DNA from: Rhizophagus clarus
Lineage: Eukaryota > Glomeromycota > Glomeromycetes > Glomerales > Glomeraceae
Length of the DNA stretch: 64,000 nucleotides
Reading direction: 5' to 3'
Assembly: GCA_015698045.1 (NCBI GenBank)
Contig: BLAL01000028.1
Location: 310,001 to 374,000, forward strand
Both the position numbers and the translations under genes were made by a program. The notes under the pieces were generated by a model, which ran no database searches, was not told where the DNA came from, and saw nothing but the letters and a program-made list of their open reading frames with translations. Of this stretch, positions 23,425-35,712 are shown in pieces. Position 1 is the stretch's first letter, and each line of letters opens with the position of its first letter.

Positions 23425-26400
23425 ATGAATGCAAATATATTGTACTCGAATAATCAAATTGATTATGATAAAGACTTATGTGAATATATTCCTGGATTGT
23501 ATCGCTTAATAGACTTATGCAAAGATGATTATTCAAAGGGCTTCGGTATATTCTTAATATTATATATGAATTAAACTATTAAAAAAAATTAATGCATTTT
23601 TGTAATTTCAATTTTCAAATAGTGGATAAGACAATTGTTTCTATAGAATCTTTAAAGAAGCTATGCAATAATATGGTCCCATTAAGTTTCAAATCTATTT
23701 CTGACGTAAATTTTACGAAATTGAATTCAATTTCATTTCGTCTTATCGGATGTTATGGAAATCATACCTTAATTGCAAGGCTTTTATTGAATAAAAAAAT
23801 TATAAGAAAAAAAATGTGTGCGATTTTTATAAATATATATAAAATATATTTTTCTTTTCACTGACTTTAATTAATTGATACATTTTATTAGATATGACTT
23901 GCTTATCATCTCACAACCGTCCATGGACAAGTCATCTTTAAGTCCTGGTATTTACTTGTTATTGATTAATCCAAATTTAGGTTTAATTATTCATTGGCCT
24001 GAAATGGGATGTTATGAGGCAAATGTTTATTTGCAACATAAAAAGAATATGGTCAATCTACATAGGTAATTCTGTTTCATTTGGAGTCTTGTTAAGTAAA
24101 ACTCGACTGAACTAATTTTACGTTCCATTAATAGATATTTGACAAAGCTTACTGATCATCAACTTTGTTTTATGAGTGAAGAAGATTTGGCAAGTTTTGA
24201 TTGGCATTTAGAATATACAAATGATGATGAACAAGATGATTTCAAAATTCGTCCCGGTTTTAAGGTATAAACATTTCAATTGTGTAGACTAATATAAAAC
24301 TGAAGTCAATTAATAAGTAATTTTGCTATAAAGGTAAATTTACCTCACAAAATCAAAACCGAGATTAATAATCAAATGAAAAATGTATCATTATATCCAA
24401 TAGGTATGACAAAGTTTTATAGATGTCGTTTAAATTCGGGATTATGTCATTTAATAAATATTTTTTTTTTTTTTATTTTAGTTGTTGAATATATTACACA
24501 TCAATCATTCATTATTCGACAATTGATAAATACAGCTTCACATTCATATAAAATCACTTCACCTGTTTCTACAACACAATTTCCAATTGATCTCAGAAAT
24601 AAACTCAAAGATCATTATTTACATTTTGATCGTCATAAAATGAATATTTATGAATTGAAATTATTTGTCAAATATGGATTGGAAATGAAAGATGAACTTT
24701 TTAGCCCATTGCGTAAAGCATTAGCTGCCGCTAAGAAACGACATGAAATTAAGGAACATCAAGAAATAAGCGCTGTTATTGAAGATATTGAAATCATGAA
24801 TCAAATAGCTATGATGAAATTACATTCTTATTATGGGTACAGTACATAAATAACATCATATAGTATTCACTTTTAAAAATTCACATATTTATATAATTGT
24901 ATATTTCCGTAGTCATTTTGATATTTCTTTATCGAAAATAAATATAAGTGATGCAAGTAAGTATATTATTTAAGTGTACTATTTAAATAAAGAAAATTAA
25001 CTGTATTTATAATGTTGAAATTTAATCTATCTATATATATATATATAGATTTAAACAGGATTCAAACAAAATATCCTGAGGTAGAAAGTCTAATTGAAGA
25101 AAAGGTTAAAATTAATTCAAAAAATTGGAAATCGATGAAAAAAAGATATAATTTAGCATGTATTATTATCGGGAATATATTTGAAAAAACAAGTAAAGTA
25201 AAAAAAAATGATGATAGGAACGCAAAATCCATGATAGAAACCCTTTATGATATGTTTGCTGATAAAGAAACTGATTTACATAAACTAATGGAAAAATATA
25301 CACAACAGTCAATTTTACAAAATTCAGCAAGTGCTTGTGACTTGATTAATTACAACAATTTAAATAACTCAAATCTTAATAAAGCAAAACAAATGACCAA
25401 AAATATGCTAGATGCGGAATTTGTTCAAAAGCTTGTAAACTCTGAATTATTTGAAGGGCATGATGATATTAAAGAAAAAATTAAAAGTGCTTTTTTTGAA
25501 GAATACCATGAGTGGAAAAAAAATATTTTTCCCCATGAAATTCGAAAAATCTTGCCAAAATCTTTATTGATCCAACAACTAGAATATAAATTAGAGAAAG
25601 AATATGAAGAAGAAAAACAAAAAATTGAGAAAAAGGAATTTGAAAGAATATGTGATGACCTAGAATATAAGTACAAAAATGGGTGAATATTATTAATTAA
25701 GATTTCTAAGTTAATTCTAAATTATTATTAAGTACATGTACTAATAAAATTTAATGGTAAAGGTCTATGCGATTAAGCGTATTAAATGTGATAGGTAAAT
25801 TAAATTTATGCTTATAAATTTAAATAATTTTAAAATATTTCTAAAATTTTTTATTTAAATTAGAATCATATAATTATTTCATAATTAATTATGAGATCGA
25901 AATGATACAACCAAATCAACTACAGATATCTATTTATGAATTATCATTAGAAAAACGAATTCTAATGGATCATATTTGTACATCATTTCACATTGATTCT
26001 CAAGTTTATGACTTTAGGTAAAGAATTTATTATAATTAAAATAAATTTAAAATGTAATTTCTAACGTCATTTTATAATTATAGAAAAATATCTCAATTCG
26101 ATAACAAATTTCTTCTTATACTTTACAATAAAAAAATGCTAAAAATTGAAATATTCTTTGATAATGCGCAACAATTAGCACTGAATTTTAAGTCGCATTT
26201 GATTATTAAACCATTTAAAATATTGAATACAGATGAAAACTTTATTATTGCAATTAATGAGCCAAAAGGGTTGCTCGCAATATATAATACGAAAGAAGTT
26301 AAGGTATTTGTTAAAATCCTAGTTTATCCAATTTTTTTTTTAAACGCAATTTTTCTTCTAAATCATTATTTTTTTTCTATTTAATTCTTTTTATAATAAT

Positions 26401-29155
26401 AATAGCTTGATGTATTTTCTTTCGATGATAATCGATCAAGGTTATATGGACGTAATGCAAATATTCAATTATCGCCATGGTATAATAATAATATACCGAA
26501 TATCAGATATTTTTTATTCATTAAAAATACCGAGGAACTATGCTTTGTTGAGAATAATGGACGAGCACGTATTTTTAATCTCGTATATCTACAATTCCAA
26601 CCAACAATGTGTAATTTTCCGTCTAATTTAATGAATGTTCTGAGTTCTTCAGATGGTTCTTATATTATGGCAATTACGAAAGAAATATTGCAACATAAAC
26701 CCGATGTTGATTCAATTATTTCCACTGATATTGAGAAACAACACGATTATAACAGTGATATTAAGGAAATAAATCGCGCTTACGTTTATTATCACAAAAA
26801 TTTTAGTGATCTTGTTCGTAAAGGTTTGTATTAAGATTTATGATAGGTGTTATCGAAATTCTGAATTAAGGCAATTACGGCGTTGACGTTACTGCATATG
26901 TCGAAATTATTAACCGTAAAAAAAAAAAACTATGGAATTACATAAGCCGTAATTAATTTCGCAGCCGGGTAACCGTATTACAATTTCGATGAGCACCCCT
27001 ATATATTACTAAAAATTTTAATATATTTATTTTTTTTCATTTCAGTTATTGATCTACCATTAAATTTTAAATCCTCGGAATTTCTTCAAATGTCCTGTGT
27101 CAATAGTGGACAGACTCATTTGATCTCACTCGATTTACAGAATGGATGTTTAAATTCTTTATTAGTCAAAATCACTCCCGAAAAATCTTACATGCGAAAA
27201 AAATTAAATGATCTTATCAATGTCTATAAATCAATGTTTGAAAAGTATCCAATTAATACCTGTATCAATCCTATACAAAATTGTCCTCTTAGTTTAAAAA
27301 TAGTTCTTGATATTAGCGATGATGATAATATTGAAGAATATACCGAAAAATTTGAAAAATATATTTCTTTAATGTTTAAGAATTTGAAGGATTCTACAAA
27401 AAAACCTGCATCAATTCTAAAAAAGTTTTCTACATCAGTTATTACTTTTCAGGAATGTGACGTTGAAAATGCGAATTTTCAGAAGAAATTTTTATCAGAA
27501 TATCAACTAGGAGAATGGATTATTCAACTTTGTTATTTAATTCCTATACAGATTGCAGTAGTGAGAAACAATTTATTTCAGTCACTTAAAGATGGATTAT
27601 CTTTGAATGAAAATTACCTTTCTGAACTTAAAGGTGGTCAACACGTAGATATTATGGCAAAAAGCATTTCTCTTGGATGGTATGAAGGAATTTTCAAACA
27701 TTTTGGTAATAAAAAAGTAAAAGTTGTTTCAAGCATGGGTGAACAATCATGTGGGAAATCATTTATGTTAAACCATCTTGTTGGAACTTCATTTGATGGG
27801 TCAGCAATGGTATAGTATGTCTTATTATTTAAATTTTTTTGATGAATTTAAAGTTATTAACTCACTTATTTTCAGCGTTGTTCCGCAGGAATATGGATGT
27901 CGTTAGGTAATTTAATAACAATATAATTATACTTTTTATTGCATCAAAATAAATTTATTAATTTTTTATTCTATAGTAAATACAAAAGAATATATCTATG
28001 TTGTGCTTTATTTTGAAGGATTAAAATCTCCTAAAAGAAAACCACAAGAAGGTATATATATCTGGTTTACAATTTTTCTTCTTATTTATCATGATCTGAC
28101 AATATTCGTCAATTAATAAATACGTTTTTTATTCTTAGACATGCTTTTAACATTCTTTAATACAATTGTCTCAGATCTCATTCTTTTTAAAGTAAATGTT
28201 ATTTACCGTCTAGCACTGATTAAAGTATTCCAAGTCTTTTACAATTTACCCAATTTAAAAATTGAATAGTACTCTGGATACAATTTTCATCCTAACAGTA
28301 CTAGAAGGATTTAATATAATACGAGACTTTATAAAAACTATTAAATATGCTGATTTAAGTATTGAATAAATCGACATATTTGATATTGAGATGGATACTT
28401 TATCGGGGATATACATAAAAGAAATACTATAGGCAGTGCTTAGACGATATATTGTATTATTACTGGTTCTTGCTTATATATTTTACTATTATTAATTATC
28501 AATTGTTTATATTTAAAAGAATCAGTATACTATAAATGAAAATATGTCAACAATATTTCAAAAATTTCAAGATAGCGTAAAGTTATTTGAGTCAATTCCA
28601 AAGATGCTTCAGCAGGTAGGAAAGGATATGACTGTAAACAAATATTTAAATTAAAGTACTATAACATTGCCTATTTAATTATTATTGATTTTCCAGACAA
28701 GACTTTGTATTATCATTAAAGACGTGCCTATGAGAGACAAAGATGGTGTTAGTAAAGAGGTTCAATCCATACTTGGTAAAATACTTGCAGAGGTAATTAA
28801 AATTTTTTTTTATTTGTTGACTTTATAAAAAAAAAACTAATTGTATTTTAGAAAGGTGAAAATAATTTTATTACAAGAATGTATGGTGGCAAAGTGGAAA
28901 TTTTACCTTGGCCTATTTTTAATGATATTGCATGGTTTGAAAGTTTATCAAAAATTAAAACAAACCTTGATAAACAAGAATCTAAATACGAAAATGCTAT
29001 AACTTTTTTACAAAATACAAAAACAATCATGGCTAAATTAGAGGTTTGTAAGCATGTATCTTATGATGAGAATTCTTTTTCTTTTAATTAAATTTTTATA
29101 TTATGACATTTAGATATTAGATTTGAATTCATTAAACAAAAGCCTTATTCTTTAA
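23425..29155 (+). CDS. Family copy A: truncated GBP/VLIG-like large GTPase protein
   Basis: About 20 exons can be followed from MNANILYSNNQID. Exon 1 is 23425-23545, with further exons at 23623 to about 23815, 23893-24066, 24136 onward and so on, parallel to copies B and C. The order is an N-terminal region, a helical part (exon 25053-25682), propeller-like strands (25864-26826), then the GTPase domain with P-loop GEQSCGKS at about 27740, R-C-S-A-G in place of R-C-T-E-G at 27876, and YFEG instead of DFEG at about 28010. After the exon ending KLE at 29043, the next exon reads ILDLNSLNKSLIL and a stop at 29153-29155, where B, C and E continue into the Cys/His-rich region. It is probably a pseudogene or a short form lacking Zn-binding and VWA parts. 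MITEs sit in two introns. Confidence 0.65.
26843..27002. mobile_element. Short MITE in an intron of copy A
   Basis: The ends ataggtgttatcgaaatt and the inverse of aatttcgatgagcaccccta form imperfect inverted repeats inside the intron between exons 12 and 13. The corresponding introns of B and C lack it, so it is a lineage-specific insertion. Confidence 0.5.
28213..28439. mobile_element. MITE (GCACTGCCTA family) in an intron of copy A
   Basis: The ends gcactg(att)a and the inverse of taggcagtgc bound 227 bp. The interior matches, in inverted orientation, the element at 56528-56757, including a cctaacagtactagaaggat-like segment. The left flank has TA. It enlarges the intron after the LILFK exon, which is short in B, C and E. 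Confidence 0.7.
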
Positions 29156-29428
29156 TTACAATAATTAAGAAAATCATATGCAAATTTGTATGGCAATTTT
29201 TACAATTTTTAACATTGTTTAATAATTTATATACATGAATTTCATTAATTAACCTAAGATATTTTTTTTGATTTTTGTATAAATATCATGAAATTTATAT
29301 TAAAAATATTAAATTTCTATAAAAGTTATTTTTTTTTTTTTAACAATTAACTTGTAGACAAATTTTTGCATTTATAGAAATCAGTAAATTTCATAGAATT
29401 TTAGAAAGTTGAATATAATGTATTCCTT

Positions 29429-29603
29429 AGGGCAGTGACATATATTAGCTAATATTTTAGGGGGTGGGGGGGTAAGCGAAAATCTTAGGTTACACAATTT
29501 TTAAAAAATATGATTGGTTGCATGTGACCAAGATATCTTACCTGGGGGTGGGGGGGTAAGCGCCTATAGTAAAAAAATATTAGCTAATATATGTCACTGC
29601 CCT
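29429..29603. mobile_element. MITE with 30-bp TIRs and G-rich internal repeats
   Basis: The ends agggcagtgacatatattag and its inverse extend to 30 nearly perfect bases. Inside, gggggtgggggggtaagcg occurs twice as a direct repeat about 80 bp apart, unusual in such AT-rich DNA. No protein is encoded. Confidence 0.8.
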
Positions 29604-29634
29604 TATCTATATAACTTAAAATTTTGAAAATTAC

Positions 29635-29979
29635 ATATGGGACCACCACAGCAAAAAGGGGCTTCATGATTTTGCGATAATCACATGATCACCAATTTAA
29701 CCTTTCATTTTTCCATGTAATATATTAGTAAAAAGCGCATATATTTAACCTTTTTTTATTTAACTTCATAAAACTTTCGCAATTTTCTTTATTATGATGT
29801 ATAAATAAATTTTTTACAATTTAATAAAATAAATACATAAGAAGAAAGCCAATGTTCTCTTGCAAAATTTTGGTTTAGACCATTTTTGAATAATCAATTT
29901 TTTTATTATGATCGGCAAAATTAATCACGTAATTTTGTAATCAGCCCGAAGCCTCCTTTTGCTGTGGCGGTCCCCATAT
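29635..29979. mobile_element. MITE with ~35-bp TIRs
   Basis: The ends atatgggaccaccacagcaa and the inverse of ttgctgtggcggtccccata match with few changes and continue into an aag(g)ggcttc motif. It lies 31 bp from the previous element, so two different families are adjacent. Confidence 0.75.
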
Positions 29980-30420
29980 ATTATATATTTATTCACTTTG
30001 TAAAGATACCTTAAAGTTATCCTTGAACAAAATTTTTAAAAAAATGAGATACTAACTTGGATGATTTGGATAGGATATATATATAGCCATATAGAGGTAG
30101 GGTTCACAGATGCATCGTCATCATAGTAGAGTTAAGCTGTGTAAGGTTTTGATCGCGTACAATTTAAGATTATTTTGACCGCAGTTAGGTCATTAGATTG
30201 CATATTTTTATCAAAATTCAAAATTTTATAAGAAATTTAGCTTGCGTTTTTTGGCTTAAATTGGCCAATCACATATATATTATACCTTATATACAACTGC
30301 GAAATGTATTGCGAAATCTTAATCTGATTCCGGCAGATTTAAAATTGAATATCATTTATCATTACTAAATTTGGTTCTATCACTTGATTGGGTCGTCAGA
30401 TTTTTTTTATTAATTGAAAT

Positions 30421-30500
30421 TTAGACTTATTGATAAGCGAAAAATTTGTTCAAAGGAAATTGGACATTGATGAAAGTGTAAACCAATCAAAAAGATTTGC
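30421..30500 (+). pseudogene. Relic of the family's Cys/His-rich exon, probably from copy A
   Basis: The bases cttattgataagcg and tcaaaggaaattggacat, in the right order and spacing, match the LIDKRN...CSKEIGH part of copies B, C and E. Frame and surrounding exon are lost. It suggests copy A once had its 3' half, later broken up by MITE insertion and decay. Confidence 0.45.
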
Positions 30501-33500
30501 TAAAATCAATGTTCCCACACCAACGTGATGGAACGGATTTCAGTCTTACTATTCAAAAGCTGGATTTTTGATTACAAAATATTTTGATAATACAAAATTA
30601 TTTTCTTTTCAATAGGTTAAGAATTATGATTATTCGGTATTATAACTTTATTTGTTTATTCTCTCATTTAGAGCAAATATTATTATTTCGTGACCGGTGG
30701 AAAATGTGATGTAGACAGAATCAAACAAGAGAACGGCTATCTTTAAAATTTTATAGGTTTATTTAAATAGATTCTATTTTTTAATTTGTTTCCGTCTCTG
30801 TTATGCCTTTATACGGTATTCTTTAGTAGTAATGGCAAAGATTGCACAATCTTATAATTCAAAGAATTCATCATCTAGTTAGTTTACTCGTGCCATCGAT
30901 GGTGTTAATTTTAATGAGTCATTTCACCGGCGTAACTAAAGTTTAAGAAACATGAACCAACATTGATAAAGAAGAATTCTCTTGTATAACGCATAATATT
31001 TGTAAATAAATTATAATAATTTTTATGATTTGAATAAAGTTATTGAAATTTTTATCTTAGAATAAATGAATTTCATAAAGAATGATAACCATAATTTGTG
31101 CGTATCTCAATAATATAATGTATAATTTTATATTTTAATTGCTCTGAATGATTTGCAAAGAATTTCTTAAATACACTTATACCTCAATTATGATATTGTA
31201 TTAATTTTATTATTCATTGAAATTAAATTTTATTTCATAATGAATTTTATTCAGTATATTACGTTTACTACTACGTATAAAGATTTTTTCAATGAATCTG
31301 TGCGATGTAACATTAAGCTCATAATTTGATCATTCTAGTATTTGCTACACATTTTATCAAAAATGTTTGCTTTAATTTTATAATTAAATTCTTAAATTAT
31401 AAAAAATACAAAACCAATAAAAATAAGCAAACTAGAATGTTGGAAGTTTTAAAGGGTAAAGACTAGTTATATAAAAAGTATAAAAGTTGTTATTGTTACG
31501 AATCTTTTAAATTCTTTAATTAAAGGGAAATATAATAGAATTAAAACTACGTATAAGTAAGTGAACTAAAATTATAGACATTCTATAACCAAATAAATTA
31601 TGATTGATGAGAAAATAACTATTTTTTATTTCACGGAGTCACTGTGGAATAACCATTACGATGAGCATTACTTAACTCTAATTTTTTTTGTCATGATAAT
31701 AATAAAACAAAATAAAAGTACGATCAATCAATTCAATTCTTTTAAATGGCATTTTTTAAATTAAACGGGTTGGGACATTAAAAGAATATTCCTTGTATAA
31801 CAAGACATAAATGTTAAGAATGACTTTTGATTAGCAAAGTTGACTTCAAAATTTGAAGTCCAAAATAATGTTAGACATGGAAATAGCCATGTTGAATTTT
31901 TGTTTAAAGAGCTTCTGAATGTTATGTAATTATATTATCATGATCTTTCCTGGTAAACATGCAATTAAATACAATATTTTATCTTTAGTAAAATAACAAA
32001 TGTAACAAGAAAATTGTAATAAAATCATTCATTTGTGTGAAAATAACTTCGAAATTTGTTATCACAATAAAGAACTTTTTTGTATATATATATCTTTTTT
32101 TTACCACAGTTCTACTAACTAGTTTTTTTTAAAAATTAAATAACTTCATACCTTATATATATAGATGGACTTGAGATGATTGACCGCGGACGCGGCAGTC
32201 ACATGAACGGTGCCGATTAAACATCACACCTTTCGACACGCATCCGAAAGTCATCCGAAAGTGGTGTAGAATTTATATTACCAGACTCTATTAAGAAAAA
32301 ACAAGACTATCAAAAAAAATTACATCAAGGAACTATTAAAAAAATCTTGAATTATTAAAAAAATTCTTTAACGGAACCTATTAAATAAAAATGTCAAAAG
32401 TGGATCATTAAAGACAAAAAAAATAAAACCAAAATTTTCAAATGCAAAAATAATTAAAAAAAAATGTTATAATATTTTTATCTATTAATACTAAAGAATT
32501 GGTCAGAAGTATTGGGAAATAAATCTTTAAACGTCTAGAGTGGTCAATTTAACTAAATTACTAGTGTAAATCTAAATATTCATATTACTATTAAATAAGG
32601 GCTCTTTGATTACAACAATGGCAAAGAAAATTTATTTCCTACCGAACACTTTCTGAGGAATCTGTGGATACTGGATAGGTCTGTCTAGAAAATATTCCTT
32701 ACTAATATTTTGTTTAATACATTTGTTACCAAGTCCTAAATACTGTACATAGTCCGTGCATTCATTCCTAGTTTCTTTAAATTATGCGATTTATACCAAT
32801 GAATTATAATATAAATTATAGAAGTAAATTTTAAACTTCTCATAATAATTTCAAAATTAAAACAAAATTGAAACTACTATGCTGCAAGAAAGTATTCCAA
32901 GGAAAAATATTTTCTAAAAATGAAAATCATTTTGGTAAACATACTAAACTTGATGGATATCGATATTTTATCAAACTTCCATGACTTCCATCGCAAGAGT
33001 ATTATAAAGTATAAATACTGTATTTATGTACTGTCTCTTAACAAAAATATTTATTAATGACAAACCGTAAAATCGGAAAATGATTTTGAAAAAAAAAAAT
33101 TCAAGCTTTTTTTTTCGCTATTCAATTTGTGGTTGGGAACAACTTTCATTGTAACCAAGTTTAATACTAAAGAACAAATTATTTTAAAGGAAAAAATAAT
33201 TACAGCTGGAAGAACCAATCCGATGCAGTTCTCGGATATAATTTTGGTATTGTTTATTCCAAAATCGTTGATGAATTAATTATTCGGTTTACATTTGAGT
33301 AACTTGTCGGATAAGTTTATAACCAAAACTTTCATTTAATTGTATTATCGATACCGATTACCTTGGAGAAATCGGAAAGGTAATGAGTGAATGCCAGAAT
33401 GGAAATGTATTGTTAATACAATTAAGTGTATTACTGTGCAAATCATAAAGAATTCAGGTTTTAAATGAATGGACAAGAGAAATTTTAATAGAAAAAAAAA

Positions 33501-33654
33501 TAATTGGTTAATTGACATTAAATAAAAAAAAATGTTTAGATCGAGCAAATTATTAATAGAATTATTCAACTGAAGAACCATCTTATACTATAGTAGTATA
33601 GTGTATGGATAGATTATGAATAGATTGATTTTTTCATATTATTCTATTTATTTA
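30501..33654. other. AT-rich intergenic DNA
   Basis: No gene was recognised over about 3 kb. A GC-richer island at about 32170-32260 (gaccgcggacgcggcagtc) stands out from its surroundings but shows no coding frame. Confidence 0.45.
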
Positions 33655-33911
33655 TACCGTATATCGCGGGCCACAGTACCCCATGCATAGTATCCCCCCT
33701 TTCACCCGACAAAAAGTTCCATTTTCTATTGATTTTATTATTTAATGAATCTAATTTTGCCTAGATATTATGTAAAAATAGTTTTCTGGTTACTATACAA
33801 CCTTTTAAACATTCATAATAAAAATTTGGGTTAATGACATGGTGGTACAAGGTCAACCCTCAGGAATTTGCAAGATACCTGCTGGGGTACTATGGCCCGT
33901 GATATACGGTA
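33655..33911. mobile_element. MITE with ~29-bp TIRs (TACCGTAT ends)
   Basis: The ends taccgtatatcgcgggccac and its inverse at 33892-33911 carry few mismatches and run on into agtacccc(a). TA borders are part of the ends. The interior is non-coding. The TACCGTAT termini match those of the element at 8900-9272, though interiors differ. Confidence 0.8.
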
Positions 33912-35616
33912 ATTAGATTTGTACAAGTCACCTAAAGTCGGGAACATCACTATTGGTTACTTTGAAAGACATGTAGATATGCAATTCGCACTTTAATATT
34001 GAGGGTCAACTTCAAGAGTGGTCGTGATCTGAGCCTATTAGCAGAACAACTAACGGTAGAGCGTCATCAAGAAAAACGAATGAGAATTCGAAATCACGTA
34101 ATATCTCAACAACTCTATCCAAAAAAGACGAAACAGTGACGAAACAGTCATTCAAGGAAAAGAAGTCGGCCGATGTCTTAAGTAAAATTGCGGAGATACT
34201 CAAGCTATCCTCTTTCTGTTTTTTTTTGTTTTTGTTTTTGTTTTTCGCTTTCGACAACCACGTATTACAGCTTCATGTTTTGAAATTCTAGAGAGGTATT
34301 TTAGGATGGATCTACGTAGTTATCACATTTCTAGGTTTAGTGGTAGTACCAGTTATAAAATTACATTTATATATCAGATATTTTTAGTTTCTTCAATATT
34401 GTGGATCATAACTTTTTTCTTTACTTGTTACCTTATTATGGTAATAAGAAAAAATTAAAACACAGGAATTTAACTGTGAAGAGAAATAAAATACATTATA
34501 GAAAGTTACAATAAGCCAAATATTTAGTGATTTCATTATCAATTAAAGTTGATATGGTGGAGAATGTAATTTACAAAGTTATTTAGATTTATTGTTTTTT
34601 GCACTTGACGAAATCCATCAAAGATATATTAATTCATCAAAGGTGCAATAACAAACTATACCCGTGAGCCTTGTCAACATTTGCAAAATGAGACTACATT
34701 AGTTATTATTAATGCTCTTTGGCCAGTTAATTATATATTGTTACTTATTCGCATTCCTCTTCGCTTTTGGCTGCATAAATGATAAATGAATTTCAGCCTT
34801 TACTCAATTATTAATTGGATGTTATTAATAATCAGTCTTGCGAAAAATTGGATTAATCTGTCATATTGTAATAGCTATTAACATCCCATACAGTAAGTGT
34901 AAGACGCAATTCTGTTATAATTTTAAAGATTTATTGTTAACATACCGTTGAAAATAATTGACAAATATTTTTATTAGATGCATTTTGAATGTTGAGTTTT
35001 TAGGTTAATAGGTAGCATTTATTTGGTATTAAACATTATTTTATTTATTTATTTTATTAATTTATTCTTATTTTTATTACAGCATATATATTTTTTTTAT
35101 TAGAGAGACGGGAGATCAGACTTGGATAGCTGAGAGTTGTCCAACCAACAATTTCGGCCGGAAGACAAATTTTTTACTCTTGACTGAATTTTGTACATTA
35201 ATTAAAGGATGGGAGAAAAGCGAATAACTCAGCAAGTGATTTGTGTAGTTTTAGTTTATTAACATATTGTATTAGGAATAGTACGAATATTACAGGATGC
35301 CGAGTGAGAAAGTAATATGGTCCATATCCTTACTGACTGTTAATAAAAAAACTCGCGTTCATTTCCCGATTTCTCAGTAAAGCACTGTTTTATTTTTTGA
35401 AGTTTATTCTCTATTCGTTGTTATACTTGTTTATTTTTCTGTTACTACCACGTAAAACAAAAACGTAATTAACAAATTTTATCACGTGATAAATTGGTCC
35501 TGCAGTATCACGGTATAAAATGAAAAAAATGCCCAATTTTCTCTTAGATAGAAGTCTGTGTTACCGACCTTCCTTAATCTTGCTTTATAAAATGAATCCA
35601 ACAACTGCAGTGTGAC
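33912..35616. other. Intergenic DNA upstream of copy B
   Basis: A stretch at 34028-34291 is open on both strands, and I cannot decide whether either is coded. The rest is AT-rich with a low-complexity ttatttattttatt run at about 35040-35080. No other feature was recognised. Confidence 0.4.
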
Positions 35617-35650
35617 TTTAAACCAGGTAATAAACCTGTTAACAGTTAAC
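35617..35650 (+). promoter_or_regulatory. Upstream element shared with copy A
   Basis: It carries tttaaacc, aggtaataaacctgtt and aacagttaac, ending about 63 bp before the ATG at 35713. It parallels 23334-23362 upstream of copy A. Copy C has no equivalent, and its 5' end looks different. Confidence 0.3.
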
Positions 35651-35712
35651 TCTTTAATAAATTAAAAAAATTTTCTTTCTGGGCCACAATTTTGATAATC
35701 CTTAATAAAATC

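Noticed and set aside
34012-34291. Overlapping open frames on both strands; the plus one is Ser/Lys-rich and recalls the end of the retrotransposon protein at about 8110
   Set aside because: Neither has a start, splice sites or a tail like the two LINE copies; similarity too weak to call.
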